Shown: positions 1 to 8,661, numbered from the stretch's first letter. The stretch: DNA of 64,000 nucleotides from Telmatospirillum sp. (GCA_009712185.1 WASQ01000136.1:79607-143606); one strand, 5' to 3'. Translations and numbers: made by a program. Notes: generated by a model not told the origin, from the letters alone.

Positions 1-1289
1 AAGGCCTGGTCGGGCGACGTGACGGCGAACGTGAGGGCCTTCGTTCTGAGCCCGGGCAGGGACTGAAATTTTCCCTTCGCCAGATCTGCGGCGTCGAACG
101 CGCCAATCCGTTCGGCCTTGGTGACGGCAACCAGAAGACGCCACGCGTCCTCGTCGGACGATGCGTCCGAAAGCTCGGCATCTATTCCGGGAAGCACCCT
201 GGCAAACGCGTTGGCGTGTCCGAATTTAATGTGTCCGGCCTCAAGGCGATAGTTTTCCTGAAGTCGGCCCAGAAGTTGAGGTGCGTTTTTTATCGACTTG
301 ATAAAATCTGGTGCTGTCGGTGTCGTGTCTATCACCTCTAATGCATACTCATTGAAATGATCTACGACAAAATCCTCCCCATTTTCTTCAATTATTCTGG
401 CAAGAATTTGTGCTGGATTGCTTCTACTATTATATAAGCTATTTTTATTGTTTACCGTTTCCTCCAGGTTTCGTCTCAGCAAGGTCATGAGACGAAGGCG
501 CGACGCCGGCGGGACGTCCTTCAGGATTTCCGGATCTTGCGCGATCAGCTCCGAAATTCGGCGAATGTCCGTTTCGGACGATGACTTCGGGGTAATGACG
601 AAGCGGACCATATGGTTGCGGATCGCGGGATCCTTTTGGTCGGCAAGTCCAAGGAGAAAGAGATGCGCGTTGTCCGCCGTCCCCTCATCCGACCCGTCGA
701 TCAGACGGACCAGTCCCTTGATCAGAAGGGGCGTGGCCGCGGGATCAAGATTTTCGGTTTCCTGCGTCACAATCAGCCTGACGTCCTCCATCCGTTTCGC
801 GGGGAAAAAATTCGGGCCGGAGAGACGGGCGCAGATCTCGTCGACCAGCACGGACGTCTGGCGGATCGGTTGCGAGAGGAATTTGGTGACGGCCTCTGAA
901 AAGACGAAACGGGCCTCCTCGGCGGAGACCCGGTGTCTCGAAGGATGGGCGGCCTTGTTTCTTTGCCGGTTGAGCTGGTGGAGGATATCGGCCTCAAGCT
1001 GGCTGATGATCTGGCCGGCTTTCATCTTGTCGATGAGCGTCTTTTCGAAAACTCTCTGGGCATCGGCTTCCGGTTCGATGATCTCGACGATCGTCTTTGC
1101 CGCCTGGTTCACCGGGGCGACCGCGTTCAGCTTGGCCCGCAATCCCTCAAACAGGGCGATATGCGTCAGGACGACGCAGGCCCGATAGGCGCCGGCCCCA
1201 TAGCAGACAAAGGCTTCGTGCAGATATTCAGCCGTTTCTTTCTCGGGAACTGTAGAAATCAGTTCCTCCATGTCCCGCATGCCGACCAA
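1..1289 (-). CDS. HEPN-like domain protein, 3'-truncated by window edge
   Basis: This minus-strand reading frame stays open from about 1289 to the left edge, so about 429 codons of an incomplete gene are visible. The best start is a TTG at 1287-1289, because GGAGG lies 8 nt upstream at 1298-1302; in-frame ATGs at 1280 and 1271 lack such spacing. The N-terminal part (about residues 20-125) looks helical and carries RNKAAH, which fits the R-x4-6-H motif of HEPN nucleases, preceded by a segment (CYGAGAYRACVVLTHIALFE) like that of DUF4145/HEPN proteins. HEPN proteins are often RNases in toxin-antitoxin or abortive-infection systems, but no antitoxin partner is visible here. The rest has no domain I recognise. 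The HEPN call is an inference from the motif and helix context. Confidence 0.55.
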   Translation of the reverse strand, partial: MVGMRDMEELISTVPEKETAEYLHEAFVCYGAGAYRACVVLTHIALFEGLRAKLNAVAPVNQAAKTIVEIIEPEADAQRVFEKTLIDKMKAGQIISQLEADILHQLNRQRNKAAHPSRHRVSAEEARFVFSEAVTKFLSQPIRQTSVLVDEICARLSGPNFFPAKRMEDVRLIVTQETENLDPAATPLLIKGLVRLIDGSDEGTADNAHLFLLGLADQKDPAIRNHMVRFVITPKSSSETDIRRISELIAQDPEILKDVPPASRLRLMTLLRRNLEETVNNKNSLYNSRSNPAQILARIIEENGEDFVVDHFNEYALEVIDTTPTAPDFIKSIKNAPQLLGRLQENYRLEAGHIKFGHANAFARVLPGIDAELSDASSDEDAWRLLVAVTKAERIGAFDAADLAKGKFQSLPGLRTKALTFAVTSPDQA

Positions 1290-1597
1290 TTGTATTTCCT
1301 CCGAGCCAAATAATTTTTATATTCTCTATGAGAATGGAATGGTCATTCCGATGATGGCATGCCATCGATGGCTTTCCAATCCGGAGTTTCCTTTTCGATC
1401 GGGCGTGTTCCTCCAGTCGGCGCGATGGTTGTCGGTGGACGATGGCGCGGACGGCCCGGTTGCTTTCGGAGGCATTCCCCGGACCCCGCCGTGTTTTTCA
1501 TGGCGCCGCCGCCTGACCGGGGTTATCAGCGTTGGGCGGAGCGGCGCCGGGCGAAAAAAGACCCATGGCCGGATGGCCGTGGCGGGAGACGAAAGCG
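1290..1597. other. Intergenic region between divergent genes
   Basis: This 308-nt gap separates the minus-strand HEPN-like gene from the plus-strand BtuF-like gene. Its left end (about 1305-1335) is AT-rich and may hold promoters. I see no cobalamin riboswitch core, no credible ORF and no long inverted repeat, so the BtuF-like gene at 1598 is not under a recognisable B12 riboswitch. Confidence 0.5.
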
Positions 1598-2371
1598 ATG
1601 CGTGTGGTGAGTCTGGTTCCATCCTGGACTGAAACCCTTCTGGCGGCAGGTGTCGAGGTGATCGGGCGGACCCGCTATTGCATCCATCCCGCCGATCGGG
1701 TCGACCGCATTCCGGTCCTGGGGGGGACCAAGGCCGCCGATTTCGCGGTGCTGGAAGCCATGCGGCCGGACCTGGTGCTGATCGACCGCGAGGAAAACAC
1801 GCGCGAAATGGCGGCGCAGGTCACGGCGCCGCTTCTTGTCACGCATGTCAGGACCGTCCGGGATGCGGCCGACGAGACCGCGCGGCTTGCCCGGGAATTG
1901 CGGTCGGCCCGGCTTTCGGAACAGGCGGAGCGGTGGCGGCGGATCATCGATATGGGGCCGTTCCCGCCGGCCGGCAGCCTTTCCGACCTTCCCGGGGTTC
2001 TGTCCTGGTGGATCCCGGCCGGGGATTCCGATTCCGGGCTGGTCTATCTGATCTGGGGAAAGCCCTGGATGGCGGCCGGTCCGGGGACCTTTATCGGCGA
2101 CATGCTGCGCTGGCTGGGCTATGGCGGCCGGCAGTTGGCGTCCGACAAGGCCTATCCCGAAATCGTCATCGACGATCTTCCCGCCTCAACGGCGCTCCTC
2201 TGTTCGTCGGAACCTTATCCATTCCAGAGATTTGAGGCGCGGATCAGGGACCTGGGGCGCCCCGCCGCCCTGGTCGATGGCGAATGCTATTCCTGGTTCG
2301 GGATTCGCGCGCTCCGGTTTCTTGAGCGATGCCGGGGTCTGGCGGAGGAGAAGAGCGGGGCGGCGCCCTGA
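1598..2371 (+). CDS. Cytosolic BtuF-like cobalamin-binding protein
   Basis: This 257-residue protein has the helical-backbone metal-receptor fold of periplasmic B12-binding proteins. It opens with RVVSLVPSWTETLLAAG, typical of BtuF-like proteins, and continues with the usual vLgGTKAADFAVLEAMRPDLVL segment. No signal peptide or lipobox precedes it, so it should be cytosolic. The ATG at 1598 is preceded by GGGAGA about 10 nt upstream; in-frame starts further upstream add only low-complexity sequence. The gene stands alone and converges with the btuD gene that ends at 2604. Similar orphan proteins are common in proteobacteria; their role (intracellular corrinoid binding or delivery) is inferred and no ligand can be assigned from sequence. 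Confidence 0.75.
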   Translation: MRVVSLVPSWTETLLAAGVEVIGRTRYCIHPADRVDRIPVLGGTKAADFAVLEAMRPDLVLIDREENTREMAAQVTAPLLVTHVRTVRDAADETARLARELRSARLSEQAERWRRIIDMGPFPPAGSLSDLPGVLSWWIPAGDSDSGLVYLIWGKPWMAAGPGTFIGDMLRWLGYGGRQLASDKAYPEIVIDDLPASTALLCSSEPYPFQRFEARIRDLGRPAALVDGECYSWFGIRALRFLERCRGLAEEKSGAAP

Positions 2372-2400
2372 TCGGGCGACCGCTCCGCCAAGGGAGGGAG

Positions 2401-2489
2401 GAGCGGGCGGATGGTTCCGGGGAAAGGGGGACTCCCGGGAACATGCTGCGCTGAAACATCGTGCCGTGAGGGAGGCAATCCGCCCGCTC
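2401..2489. repeat. Inverted repeat between convergent genes
   Basis: A perfect 12-bp inverted repeat, GAGCGGGCGGAT at 2401-2412 and ATCCGCCCGCTC at 2478-2489, encloses a second near-perfect hairpin built from GTTCC and GGGAAC arms. It lies between the convergent btuF-like gene (ends 2371) and btuD (ends 2604). It could terminate transcription from both sides or form a structured RNA; there is no clear U-tract on either strand. Confidence 0.45.
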
Positions 2490-2603
2490 CACAACTGAGG
2501 ATGGTGTGGATTCGAGGTGTAGTCAATAGAGATGTAATTCAACCTTACGGTTTAATCTGTCTGTCGCAAAAGATCCGGACGGGAATCCTGTCGGCTGGTC
2601 CCG

Positions 2604-3401
2604 TCAGGACGGCAGGACGGCGGTTCCCCAGGGTTGCCGGACACGGGTCAGCGGGGCGCCGAACAGAATGTCCAGCCGGGGGGAGTCCATGATCTCTGCG
2701 GTGGTTCCCTCCTGTGCCACCCTTCCCCGGTCGAGCAACACAATGCGGTCGGCGAACCGCGCCGCCAGATTGAGGTCGTGCAGGACCAGAAGACAAGCCG
2801 TCCTGTCGTTCTGTTCCCGGAACCACTCCATCAGGGCGAGTTGATGGCCGATGTCCAGGCTGGCGGTCGGCTCGTCCGCCAGCAGGACCGGCGCCGGCCT
2901 GCCCAGAAAGGCCGCGCAGGCGGCCCGCGCCCGTTCGCCGCCGGACAGGGACTGTAGTCTGCGATTGAGAATCGGTTCCAGCCGAAACCGCTCGATCACG
3001 GTCCTGGTCATCGGATCGTCCAAGGCGGCGGCCGGTCCCGGTGACAGCGGCCTTCCCCGTCTGGAGCCGATGGAGAGAAGTTCGCGCACGGAGAGGTTCC
3101 AATGACTGCTGAAATCCTGGGGCAGATAGGCCACCTGACGGGCACGATCGGCCGGCGTCATCGTGGCCGCGTCGCGTCCCCGCAGCAGGATCCGGCCACG
3201 GTCCGGCAAAAGACCTCCGGCCAGCAGGCGCATCAGCGTGCTTTTCCCGGATCCGTTCGGCCCGACCAGCGCGACCACGGTTCCCGCGTGGAGCGTGACG
3301 GAGACATCCTTAAGCACATCAGCCCGTCCGGGGCGCCTGAACCCGAGCGCGGACGCTTCGAGAGGAATGGACGGCCCGGCGGCCGGAGGTGTCGCCATCA
3401 T
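2604..3401 (-). CDS. btuD: BtuD-type ABC ATPase (importer A)
   Basis: ATP-binding subunit of a vitamin B12/siderophore-family importer, 265 residues, acting on the cytoplasmic face with the BtuC permease encoded just upstream. It has Walker A GPNGSGKST, a signature LSGGERARA, Walker B VLLADEPTASLD and the switch histidine in VLHDLNLAARFADR. The start at 3401 overlaps the stop of btuC by ATGA, indicating translational coupling; an apparent longer reading frame upstream only shadows btuC. It is the last gene of the riboswitch-led unit methyltransferase-receptor-btuF-btuC-btuD. The family also imports iron siderophores and haem; the corrinoid substrate is inferred from the riboswitch at the head of the operon. 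Confidence 0.88.
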   Translation of the reverse strand: MMATPPAAGPSIPLEASALGFRRPGRADVLKDVSVTLHAGTVVALVGPNGSGKSTLMRLLAGGLLPDRGRILLRGRDAATMTPADRARQVAYLPQDFSSHWNLSVRELLSIGSRRGRPLSPGPAAALDDPMTRTVIERFRLEPILNRRLQSLSGGERARAACAAFLGRPAPVLLADEPTASLDIGHQLALMEWFREQNDRTACLLVLHDLNLAARFADRIVLLDRGRVAQEGTTAEIMDSPRLDILFGAPLTRVRQPWGTAVLPS

Positions 3402-4399
3402 CGGTTCTGCTCGCGGATCAGAATGACGATAAAGACCGGGGCGCCGATCATCGCGGTCAACAGCCCCAGGGGGATGTCGGCGGGCGGCATCAGGCTGCGG
3501 GCGAAGGCATCGAGGACGACCGTCGCGGCACCGCCGGCCAAAGCGGCATGAACGCAAAGCGGCCGATGCAATGGTCCGATCCGCCACCGGACCATGTGCG
3601 GGATGACGAGGCCGACGAACGCGACCAGACCGCCCGCGGCGACGGCAACGGCCGTGACCGCCGCCGCCACCAGAATGCCGACGCGTTGAAAGCGCTCCAG
3701 CGGCAGTCCCATGTTGCGGGCGACGTCGTCCCCCAGGCCCAGCAGGTCCAGGCCGGGGGCGAGGTGGCGTCCGGCCATGAGAGCCAGGGCGGTGAGCAGG
3801 GCGAGAAGACCGAGGCCCGGCCAATGGGGGGTGGCGATGCCGCCCAGCGTCCAGGACAGGACCAGTTGCAGGCTGACGCTCTCGTCCGTCAGGGCGAGCA
3901 TCAGAAGGCTGCGGACCGCCGCCAGCACGGCCGAGACGGCGACACCGGCCAGCAGCAGGGTGGCGGCGTCACGGACACCTGCCAGACGGGCCAGGCCGAC
4001 CACCCCCGCGGTGGCACCCCAGGCCCCCGCGAAAGCCAGCAGGGGAATGGCGAGCGGTCCGGGCAGGGGCAGGGGAATCAGCAGGGCGATGGTGGCGCCC
4101 AGCGCGGCGCCGGGGGCCCCGCCCAGCAGGAAGGGCTCCGCCAGGGGGTTGCGGAACAGCCCCTGGAACAGGACGCCGGCGATGCCGAGGCAGGCCCCGA
4201 CGCACCAGGCAGCCAGTACCCGGGGCAACCGCCAGGCGATCAGCAGCCTCAGGCGCGGATCCATCGGATCATCGAAAAGTCCCGCCAACAGGGCGGGATC
4301 GCCTCTCTGGGCGCCCAGCCACAGGCCCAGCAGGACCGCGGCGATGCCGATGCCGATACCGGGCAGGACGGAGTGCGGTCGCTCGACACCGGTCATCAT
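3398..4399 (-). CDS. btuC: BtuC/FecCD-type permease (importer A)
   Basis: Inner-membrane permease of the FecCD/BtuC family, 333 residues, very hydrophobic with about ten membrane segments. It has the family hallmarks LRLLIAWRLPRVLAAWCVGA near the N-terminus, FQGLFRNPLAEP, and the ATPase-contacting region LGLGDDVARNMGLP followed by GLVAFVGLVIPHMVR. The ATG at 4399 overlaps the btuF stop (ATGA) with GGAGG just upstream, and the 3' end overlaps btuD the same way. It would form the channel that passes a corrinoid delivered by the BtuF protein. It is less like the permeases of importers B and D than those two are like each other. Confidence 0.88.
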   Translation of the reverse strand: MMTGVERPHSVLPGIGIGIAAVLLGLWLGAQRGDPALLAGLFDDPMDPRLRLLIAWRLPRVLAAWCVGACLGIAGVLFQGLFRNPLAEPFLLGGAPGAALGATIALLIPLPLPGPLAIPLLAFAGAWGATAGVVGLARLAGVRDAATLLLAGVAVSAVLAAVRSLLMLALTDESVSLQLVLSWTLGGIATPHWPGLGLLALLTALALMAGRHLAPGLDLLGLGDDVARNMGLPLERFQRVGILVAAAVTAVAVAAGGLVAFVGLVIPHMVRWRIGPLHRPLCVHAALAGGAATVVLDAFARSLMPPADIPLGLLTAMIGAPVFIVILIREQNR

Positions 4400-5298
4400 C
4401 GTCCTCCGTTGTCTTGAAATAATCGCGCCAGACGATCAATGCCGTCGACCACCCGGGGACCCGGGATGAGCAGTTCCGCCCTTGGGCACGCATGGACCCG
4501 TCCCGTCCGCACCGCCCTCAACCCATCCCATCCCGGCCGCCCAGCGACATCCGGGAGTGTGGCGGCGGCGACCAGGATGACGTCGGGATCGGCGGCCAGA
4601 ACCGCCTCCCCGCTGACCTGCGACAGGTGGTCCCTGCCGGCGAAAACATTGTCTGCGCCGGCGCGGAGCAGAATGTCGTCGCAATAACTTCCCGGCCGGA
4701 CGCTCTGATAACCGCCATTGCCGTTGTCCCCGGTCTCCAGATAGACCCGGGGACGCGGCCGGCCGGCCACCTGTCGGGCGATCGCCCCCATGCGGGCATC
4801 GAGCCGGCCCCGCAGGTCCGCCGCGACATCCTCGCGGCCGATCAGACGTCCCATCGTCGCGATATTCGCCAGGACCGCTTTGATATCCGGGTGATGAAAA
4901 ACGACCAGCGGAATCCCGACTTCGTCCAGCGGGCGGAGCAACTGATGAACCGCCTGACGGGCGGGCGTCACCACCACCAGATCGGGTGCCAGCCCGACCA
5001 CGGCCTCCGCCGAGAACCCCAGACGACCGCCGATCCTGGGACGTCCCATGACTTCCGGCGGAAATCGGGTCCAGTCCTCGATTCCCACGATCCTGTCCGG
5101 CCCGTCGATGGCGCAGAGGATTTCGACATTGCTGGCGAAAATGGGGAGGATGCGCCGGGGGCGCCGGGGAACGACCACCGTCCGTCCCAACGCGTCGGTG
5201 ACGGTCACCGGAAAGGAGGATGCCGCCAGGACCGGGACGGGCATCAAGCACGCGGCCAGCGCCGCGCCGGCCATCCGGAGCATCCTCCGCCGGTTCAG
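4396..5298 (-). CDS. btuF: BtuF-type substrate-binding protein with Tat-like signal (importer A)
   Basis: Periplasmic binding protein for the importer encoded downstream, about 300 residues. After the signal come the typical TVTDALGRTVVVPRRPRRILP and the GLAPDLVVVTPA half. The N-terminus NRRRMLRMAG before a hydrophobic stretch ending VLAAS matches the twin-arginine consensus (RRxFLK-like). No ATG includes it: the first ATG (5283) would remove the twin arginines, and the next (5274) has GGAGG 9 nt upstream but leaves a bare hydrophobic core. A CTG at 5296-5298 sits in a CTGA overlap with the receptor stop and has AGAGG about 7-9 nt upstream, so I chose it; the exact start is uncertain. Confidence 0.8.
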   Translation of the reverse strand: MNRRRMLRMAGAALAACLMPVPVLAASSFPVTVTDALGRTVVVPRRPRRILPIFASNVEILCAIDGPDRIVGIEDWTRFPPEVMGRPRIGGRLGFSAEAVVGLAPDLVVVTPARQAVHQLLRPLDEVGIPLVVFHHPDIKAVLANIATMGRLIGREDVAADLRGRLDARMGAIARQVAGRPRPRVYLETGDNGNGGYQSVRPGSYCDDILLRAGADNVFAGRDHLSQVSGEAVLAADPDVILVAAATLPDVAGRPGWDGLRAVRTGRVHACPRAELLIPGPRVVDGIDRLARLFQDNGGR

Positions 5299-7442
5299 AA
5301 TGACACCTCTGTCCCGATCAGGAACCTGCGGCCCGGCAGGCTGTTGCCGCAACCACCGTTCGACGCGATGCGGTTGCCGATACAGGGTGTCTGGTCGAGG
5401 GCGATGTATTGCGGATGATAGTTGATGTCGAAGATGTTCGTCACATTGGCGAACAGTTTGAGCTTGTCCAGCACACGGTAGTTTGCCCGCACATTGAAGA
5501 TCCAGGTCGGGTCCTTGCGATGCACATAGGTTGAGTTGGGCTCGCCTTGGGGAATCAGAAGGGTCTCCTCGGTGTCATAGTACATCGGCCCCTGCAGAAC
5601 TCCCTCCACCCGGGCGTCCCAGGACCGCTGCCCGTAAACGACACCGGCGGCCGCCTGATAGCCGTACATGCGCTGCAGGCGGGTCCGGTAGGGGCCCGTC
5701 AGTCGGGGCGAGGCGCCGCGATCCTTCATGTTGAAATTCCAGACGCCGTTGCCGTTGAGCGACAGGCGGTCGTGCCATCCCAGGGCCGCGGCCATGTCAT
5801 ATTCGGCCTGGACCTCGACACCCTGCACGACCGCGTCGCCCGGCGAATTGACGTACTGGCTGCGGCTGGCCGGGAGCGGGACTGTCGTGATGCGGTCCTT
5901 GATCACGTTGCGGAACAGGGCGACGTCGACGAAGCTGTGATCCGGGGCGAGCGTCACGCCGACCTCGTACTGTCGGCTGCTTTCCGGCGACAGGCCGGCG
6001 TTCCCAAGGGTCTGGGTGCCGCCGACGGTCACATAATTGGCTCCAAGTTCCGTCGCGGTCGGCGCGCGGAAGCCCGATGCGAGGCCGGCCCGCAATTTGG
6101 CCCGGGGCAGGGCCTGCCACGCCAGTCCTGTACTGTAGGTGAGGTCGTCGAAGCTGCGGTCCGAGGTTCGCATCAAAGGTTGGTTGGGAGTGGGGCGCAG
6201 CGACAGATCGGTGAAGGTGTAGCGGATCCCGGCGCGCGCGATCACGCTGTTGTCGAAAAAGCGGCGTGTCAGCTCGCCGAAGGTCGCGTAGGTGCTGTCG
6301 TTCTCGTTGTTGTCATAGGGGGCCGTCTGGGTGTTGGCGGCACCCGGCATGGCGGCGCGGACCCGGCTGTTGCGGAGCTTCGAATATTCGAACTCCAGGC
6401 CGGTCAGCAGGTCCGTCGCGCTGTCGATCGCGATGGTCGGCGTGAAATGAACGCCGACCGCGTCCAGATTGCGGACCGAATCATCCTTGTCATATCCCGG
6501 GGCGCCGGAGCCGAGGCGTTCCGATCCCCAGTTCAATTGATCGGCATCGTGGAAAGCATAGGAATGCAGCGCCCAATTGACCCGGCTGCCAAAGGCGTCG
6601 CCGGCCAGAGTGGCGTCGATCGACTGGTTGAAACGGCTGTCGGTGTTGTCGGTATCCCACTGGGATCCCCGGAACCCGGCATCGTAGACGCCATCGCTGC
6701 GGGCGATCACGTCGAGCTTGAGACCATCGCTGAAATCCTGGCCCATGGACAGCAGAGCGCCGCGCCGACGCCATCCGGTGTTGAGTTCGCGCCGTCCGCT
6801 GCCCGTGGTGTAGTCGCCCTGCCTGCCGATCGAGCCGCCGGCATAGAGGTGGGTTCCGTCCATCGCCGTGGCGTAGTGGGCCTCCCCCTCGATCAGGCCG
6901 GCGCTGCCTCCCTGTGCCCGGATCGCGCCCTCGCCGGTGCCGTCCGCAACCCGGCGTCCATCGCGGGTGATAATATTGATGACGCCGCCCATCGCCTGAC
7001 TGCCATAGGCGACGGAGGCCGGGCCGCGGATGATCTCGACATGGTCGACCTCGTCGGGCGACAGCTTCGAAAGGTTGGCGGTTCCTGCGCGCCGTCCGTT
7101 GATCAGGACAGCCACCTCGCTGCGATAATCGCGCCCCTGTCCGTCGGTTGCTCCGCCCCGGATGTTGACGGACGTCTGGCCGGGCGACCAGTTGCTGAGG
7201 AACCCGATCGCATTCCCGGTCAAAAGATCGGTCATCGAACTGGCCGCCGAATCTCGGATCCGGTCCTCAGGAATGATCTGGATGGTGGAGGCCAGATTGG
7301 AGACCGGTTCGGCCCGCCTCGTCGCCGTGACCACCACGGTTCCCAGTTGCAGAACGTCGTCGGCCATGGCCGGCGCCGTCGCGAGCGCGCCGCCACCGGC
7401 CAATGCCGACAGGGTGAGCGCGGATACCCAGGATTTTGTCAT
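5295..7442 (-). CDS. TonB-dependent outer-membrane receptor, BtuB-like (receptor 1)
   Basis: Outer-membrane gated-barrel receptor of 715 residues. The signal peptide ends near APAMA (residues about 1-27), followed by a TonB-box-like VVVTATR, a plug domain with VAVLINGRRAGT and the conserved RGPASVAYGSQAMGGVINII, then a 22-strand-type barrel with FRAPTATELGANY and a terminal phenylalanine (GTEVSF). The ATG at 7442 has GGAAGG about 7 nt upstream. The gene lies behind a cobalamin riboswitch and a methyltransferase gene and is coupled to btuF, so energised corrinoid uptake across the outer membrane is likely. Receptors of this group also carry haem or siderophores, so the ligand is inferred from regulation and neighbours. 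Confidence 0.88.
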   Translation of the reverse strand: MTKSWVSALTLSALAGGGALATAPAMADDVLQLGTVVVTATRRAEPVSNLASTIQIIPEDRIRDSAASSMTDLLTGNAIGFLSNWSPGQTSVNIRGGATDGQGRDYRSEVAVLINGRRAGTANLSKLSPDEVDHVEIIRGPASVAYGSQAMGGVINIITRDGRRVADGTGEGAIRAQGGSAGLIEGEAHYATAMDGTHLYAGGSIGRQGDYTTGSGRRELNTGWRRRGALLSMGQDFSDGLKLDVIARSDGVYDAGFRGSQWDTDNTDSRFNQSIDATLAGDAFGSRVNWALHSYAFHDADQLNWGSERLGSGAPGYDKDDSVRNLDAVGVHFTPTIAIDSATDLLTGLEFEYSKLRNSRVRAAMPGAANTQTAPYDNNENDSTYATFGELTRRFFDNSVIARAGIRYTFTDLSLRPTPNQPLMRTSDRSFDDLTYSTGLAWQALPRAKLRAGLASGFRAPTATELGANYVTVGGTQTLGNAGLSPESSRQYEVGVTLAPDHSFVDVALFRNVIKDRITTVPLPASRSQYVNSPGDAVVQGVEVQAEYDMAAALGWHDRLSLNGNGVWNFNMKDRGASPRLTGPYRTRLQRMYGYQAAAGVVYGQRSWDARVEGVLQGPMYYDTEETLLIPQGEPNSTYVHRKDPTWIFNVRANYRVLDKLKLFANVTNIFDINYHPQYIALDQTPCIGNRIASNGGCGNSLPGRRFLIGTEVSF

Positions 7443-7462
7443 TGATGCCTTCCCACCTTCGT

Positions 7463-8380
7463 CTATTCCTTTTTTTCTGATCGGTAGGGGCCGTTCCGGT
7501 CCCGCGAACCGCGCCAGATCAGGACAGCGCTGACCTTGGGGACGAGTGCCTCCACGCGTCCGTCGGCCCGAGTCCGAAGTCGCCCCTTCAGGGCCTCGTC
7601 CAAATCGCGGATGCCGGGATCGCCGGGCGCCAGCCCCATGCGCCGCCGGACATGCGCGAGGGCTTCGCCGCGATCGCGGAAAATCGCGCGGAAAGTCCAT
7701 GGAACCGTCGTCACACTGTCGGGGGCGCGGTGCGGGCCGAGAGCGGTCAGCGTGAGCGAAAGGCCGGGTGTCTCATCGCCGCCATGCAGATGTGGCGGCA
7801 GCAGGCCGGCCAGGCAGAAGGAGCGGGGGCCCCTTTGCGCCGGAACCACCCAGGCCATGACTGTCCGCCATCGCGGCCGGACCGCATCGTAAAGACGGTC
7901 GGGAAAGTCGGTCAGACCCGGGATATTGGCGGCGAAGACCGCCTCGTGACAGGGCAGGGTGCCAAGGACCCGCTGCCAGCGGGTCGCCAGCAGGGTGAGG
8001 CGAAGCCGGTCGGCGCATCGGGCCGACAGGCGCCGGCCCATCGCGGGTTGCGGCTCGATCGCCGTCAGCATCCCGCCCTGGCGCAACGCCGGGACCGACA
8101 GAATTCCGTCGCCCGCGCCGACATCGATGAGGGACGCAAGATCGCGAAAGCCCGCCGCCTCCAGAAGGGAGCCCACGGTCCGGGCGTAATCGGAGCGTCC
8201 AATGCAGTCGGCGTAGAAATCCGCTTCGCGATCGTCCCATGCCACAGGCGGTATCCGATCCGGTCCAGTCCAGAGGCTGCCGGCATGGGGGCGATGCCTT
8301 GCAAAACCGTTCACCCGCCATGGCGCCGCGATGGCCCCACGCATGAGGCCCGCACGACTCCGACGCCGGAGTGGCGACAT
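7463..8380 (-). CDS. Class I SAM-dependent methyltransferase, riboswitch-linked
   Basis: A 305-residue protein with a Rossmann SAM-binding motif (SLIDVGAGDGILSVPAL, about residues 88-105) and an acidic strand-2 end (LTAIEPQPAMGRRL), typical of class I methyltransferases. It lacks a signal peptide. It is the first gene after the cobalamin riboswitch at 8438-8622 and lies 20 nt before the receptor gene, so it should be made when B12 is scarce. The substrate is unknown. A corrinoid, a quinone-like molecule or a housekeeping target replacing a B12-dependent step are all possible. The start is uncertain: ATG at 8380 (GTG at 8383 next to it) or ATG at 8344, none with a strong ribosome-binding site. 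Confidence 0.62.
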   Translation of the reverse strand: MSPLRRRSRAGLMRGAIAAPWRVNGFARHRPHAGSLWTGPDRIPPVAWDDREADFYADCIGRSDYARTVGSLLEAAGFRDLASLIDVGAGDGILSVPALRQGGMLTAIEPQPAMGRRLSARCADRLRLTLLATRWQRVLGTLPCHEAVFAANIPGLTDFPDRLYDAVRPRWRTVMAWVVPAQRGPRSFCLAGLLPPHLHGGDETPGLSLTLTALGPHRAPDSVTTVPWTFRAIFRDRGEALAHVRRRMGLAPGDPGIRDLDEALKGRLRTRADGRVEALVPKVSAVLIWRGSRDRNGPYRSEKKE

Positions 8381-8437
8381 CACCCATTCGGAAAAATCCG
8401 CACCGCCGGGGCACCCCGCCCGGACCGGTAGGGCGAT

Positions 8438-8622
8438 CGCGTGTGGCAGGTCTCCTGGCTTGCGGCCTTTTTTTCCGCCCCGCCTTCCCGGATTGCTCCA
8501 GTGGCGGATGGGGCGGAGATGCCGCTGACAGTTGCGGGGGCAGCCACGGCTTTGGCTCCCCAAGGAGCCGCACCGTGTTCCCTATTAATCCCTGGCGAAA
8601 CGCCTGATCGGGAACCAGTCAC
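8438..8622 (-). ncRNA. Cobalamin riboswitch RS1
   Basis: On the minus strand the sequence reads GGGAACACGGTG, then GCTGCCCCCGCAACTGT, a CCACTGG/CCGGGAAGG arm and finally AAGCCAGGAGACCTGCC, the conserved series of the cobalamin riboswitch. A promoter-like TTGACA-17-ATAGAT lies upstream. It leads the methyltransferase-receptor-btuFCD operon (8380 down to 2604) and should repress it when cobalamin is bound. Confidence 0.93.
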
Positions 8623-8632
8623 GCAAGATGAA

Positions 8633-8661
8633 ATCTATGTCTTAAGTTACATACCTGTCAA
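8633..8661 (-). promoter_or_regulatory. Sigma-70-like promoter of operon A
   Basis: On the minus strand TTGACA (8656-8661) is followed after 17 nt by ATAGAT (8633-8638), inside an AT-rich stretch just upstream of riboswitch RS1. The position fits transcription into the riboswitch leader. Confidence 0.5.
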
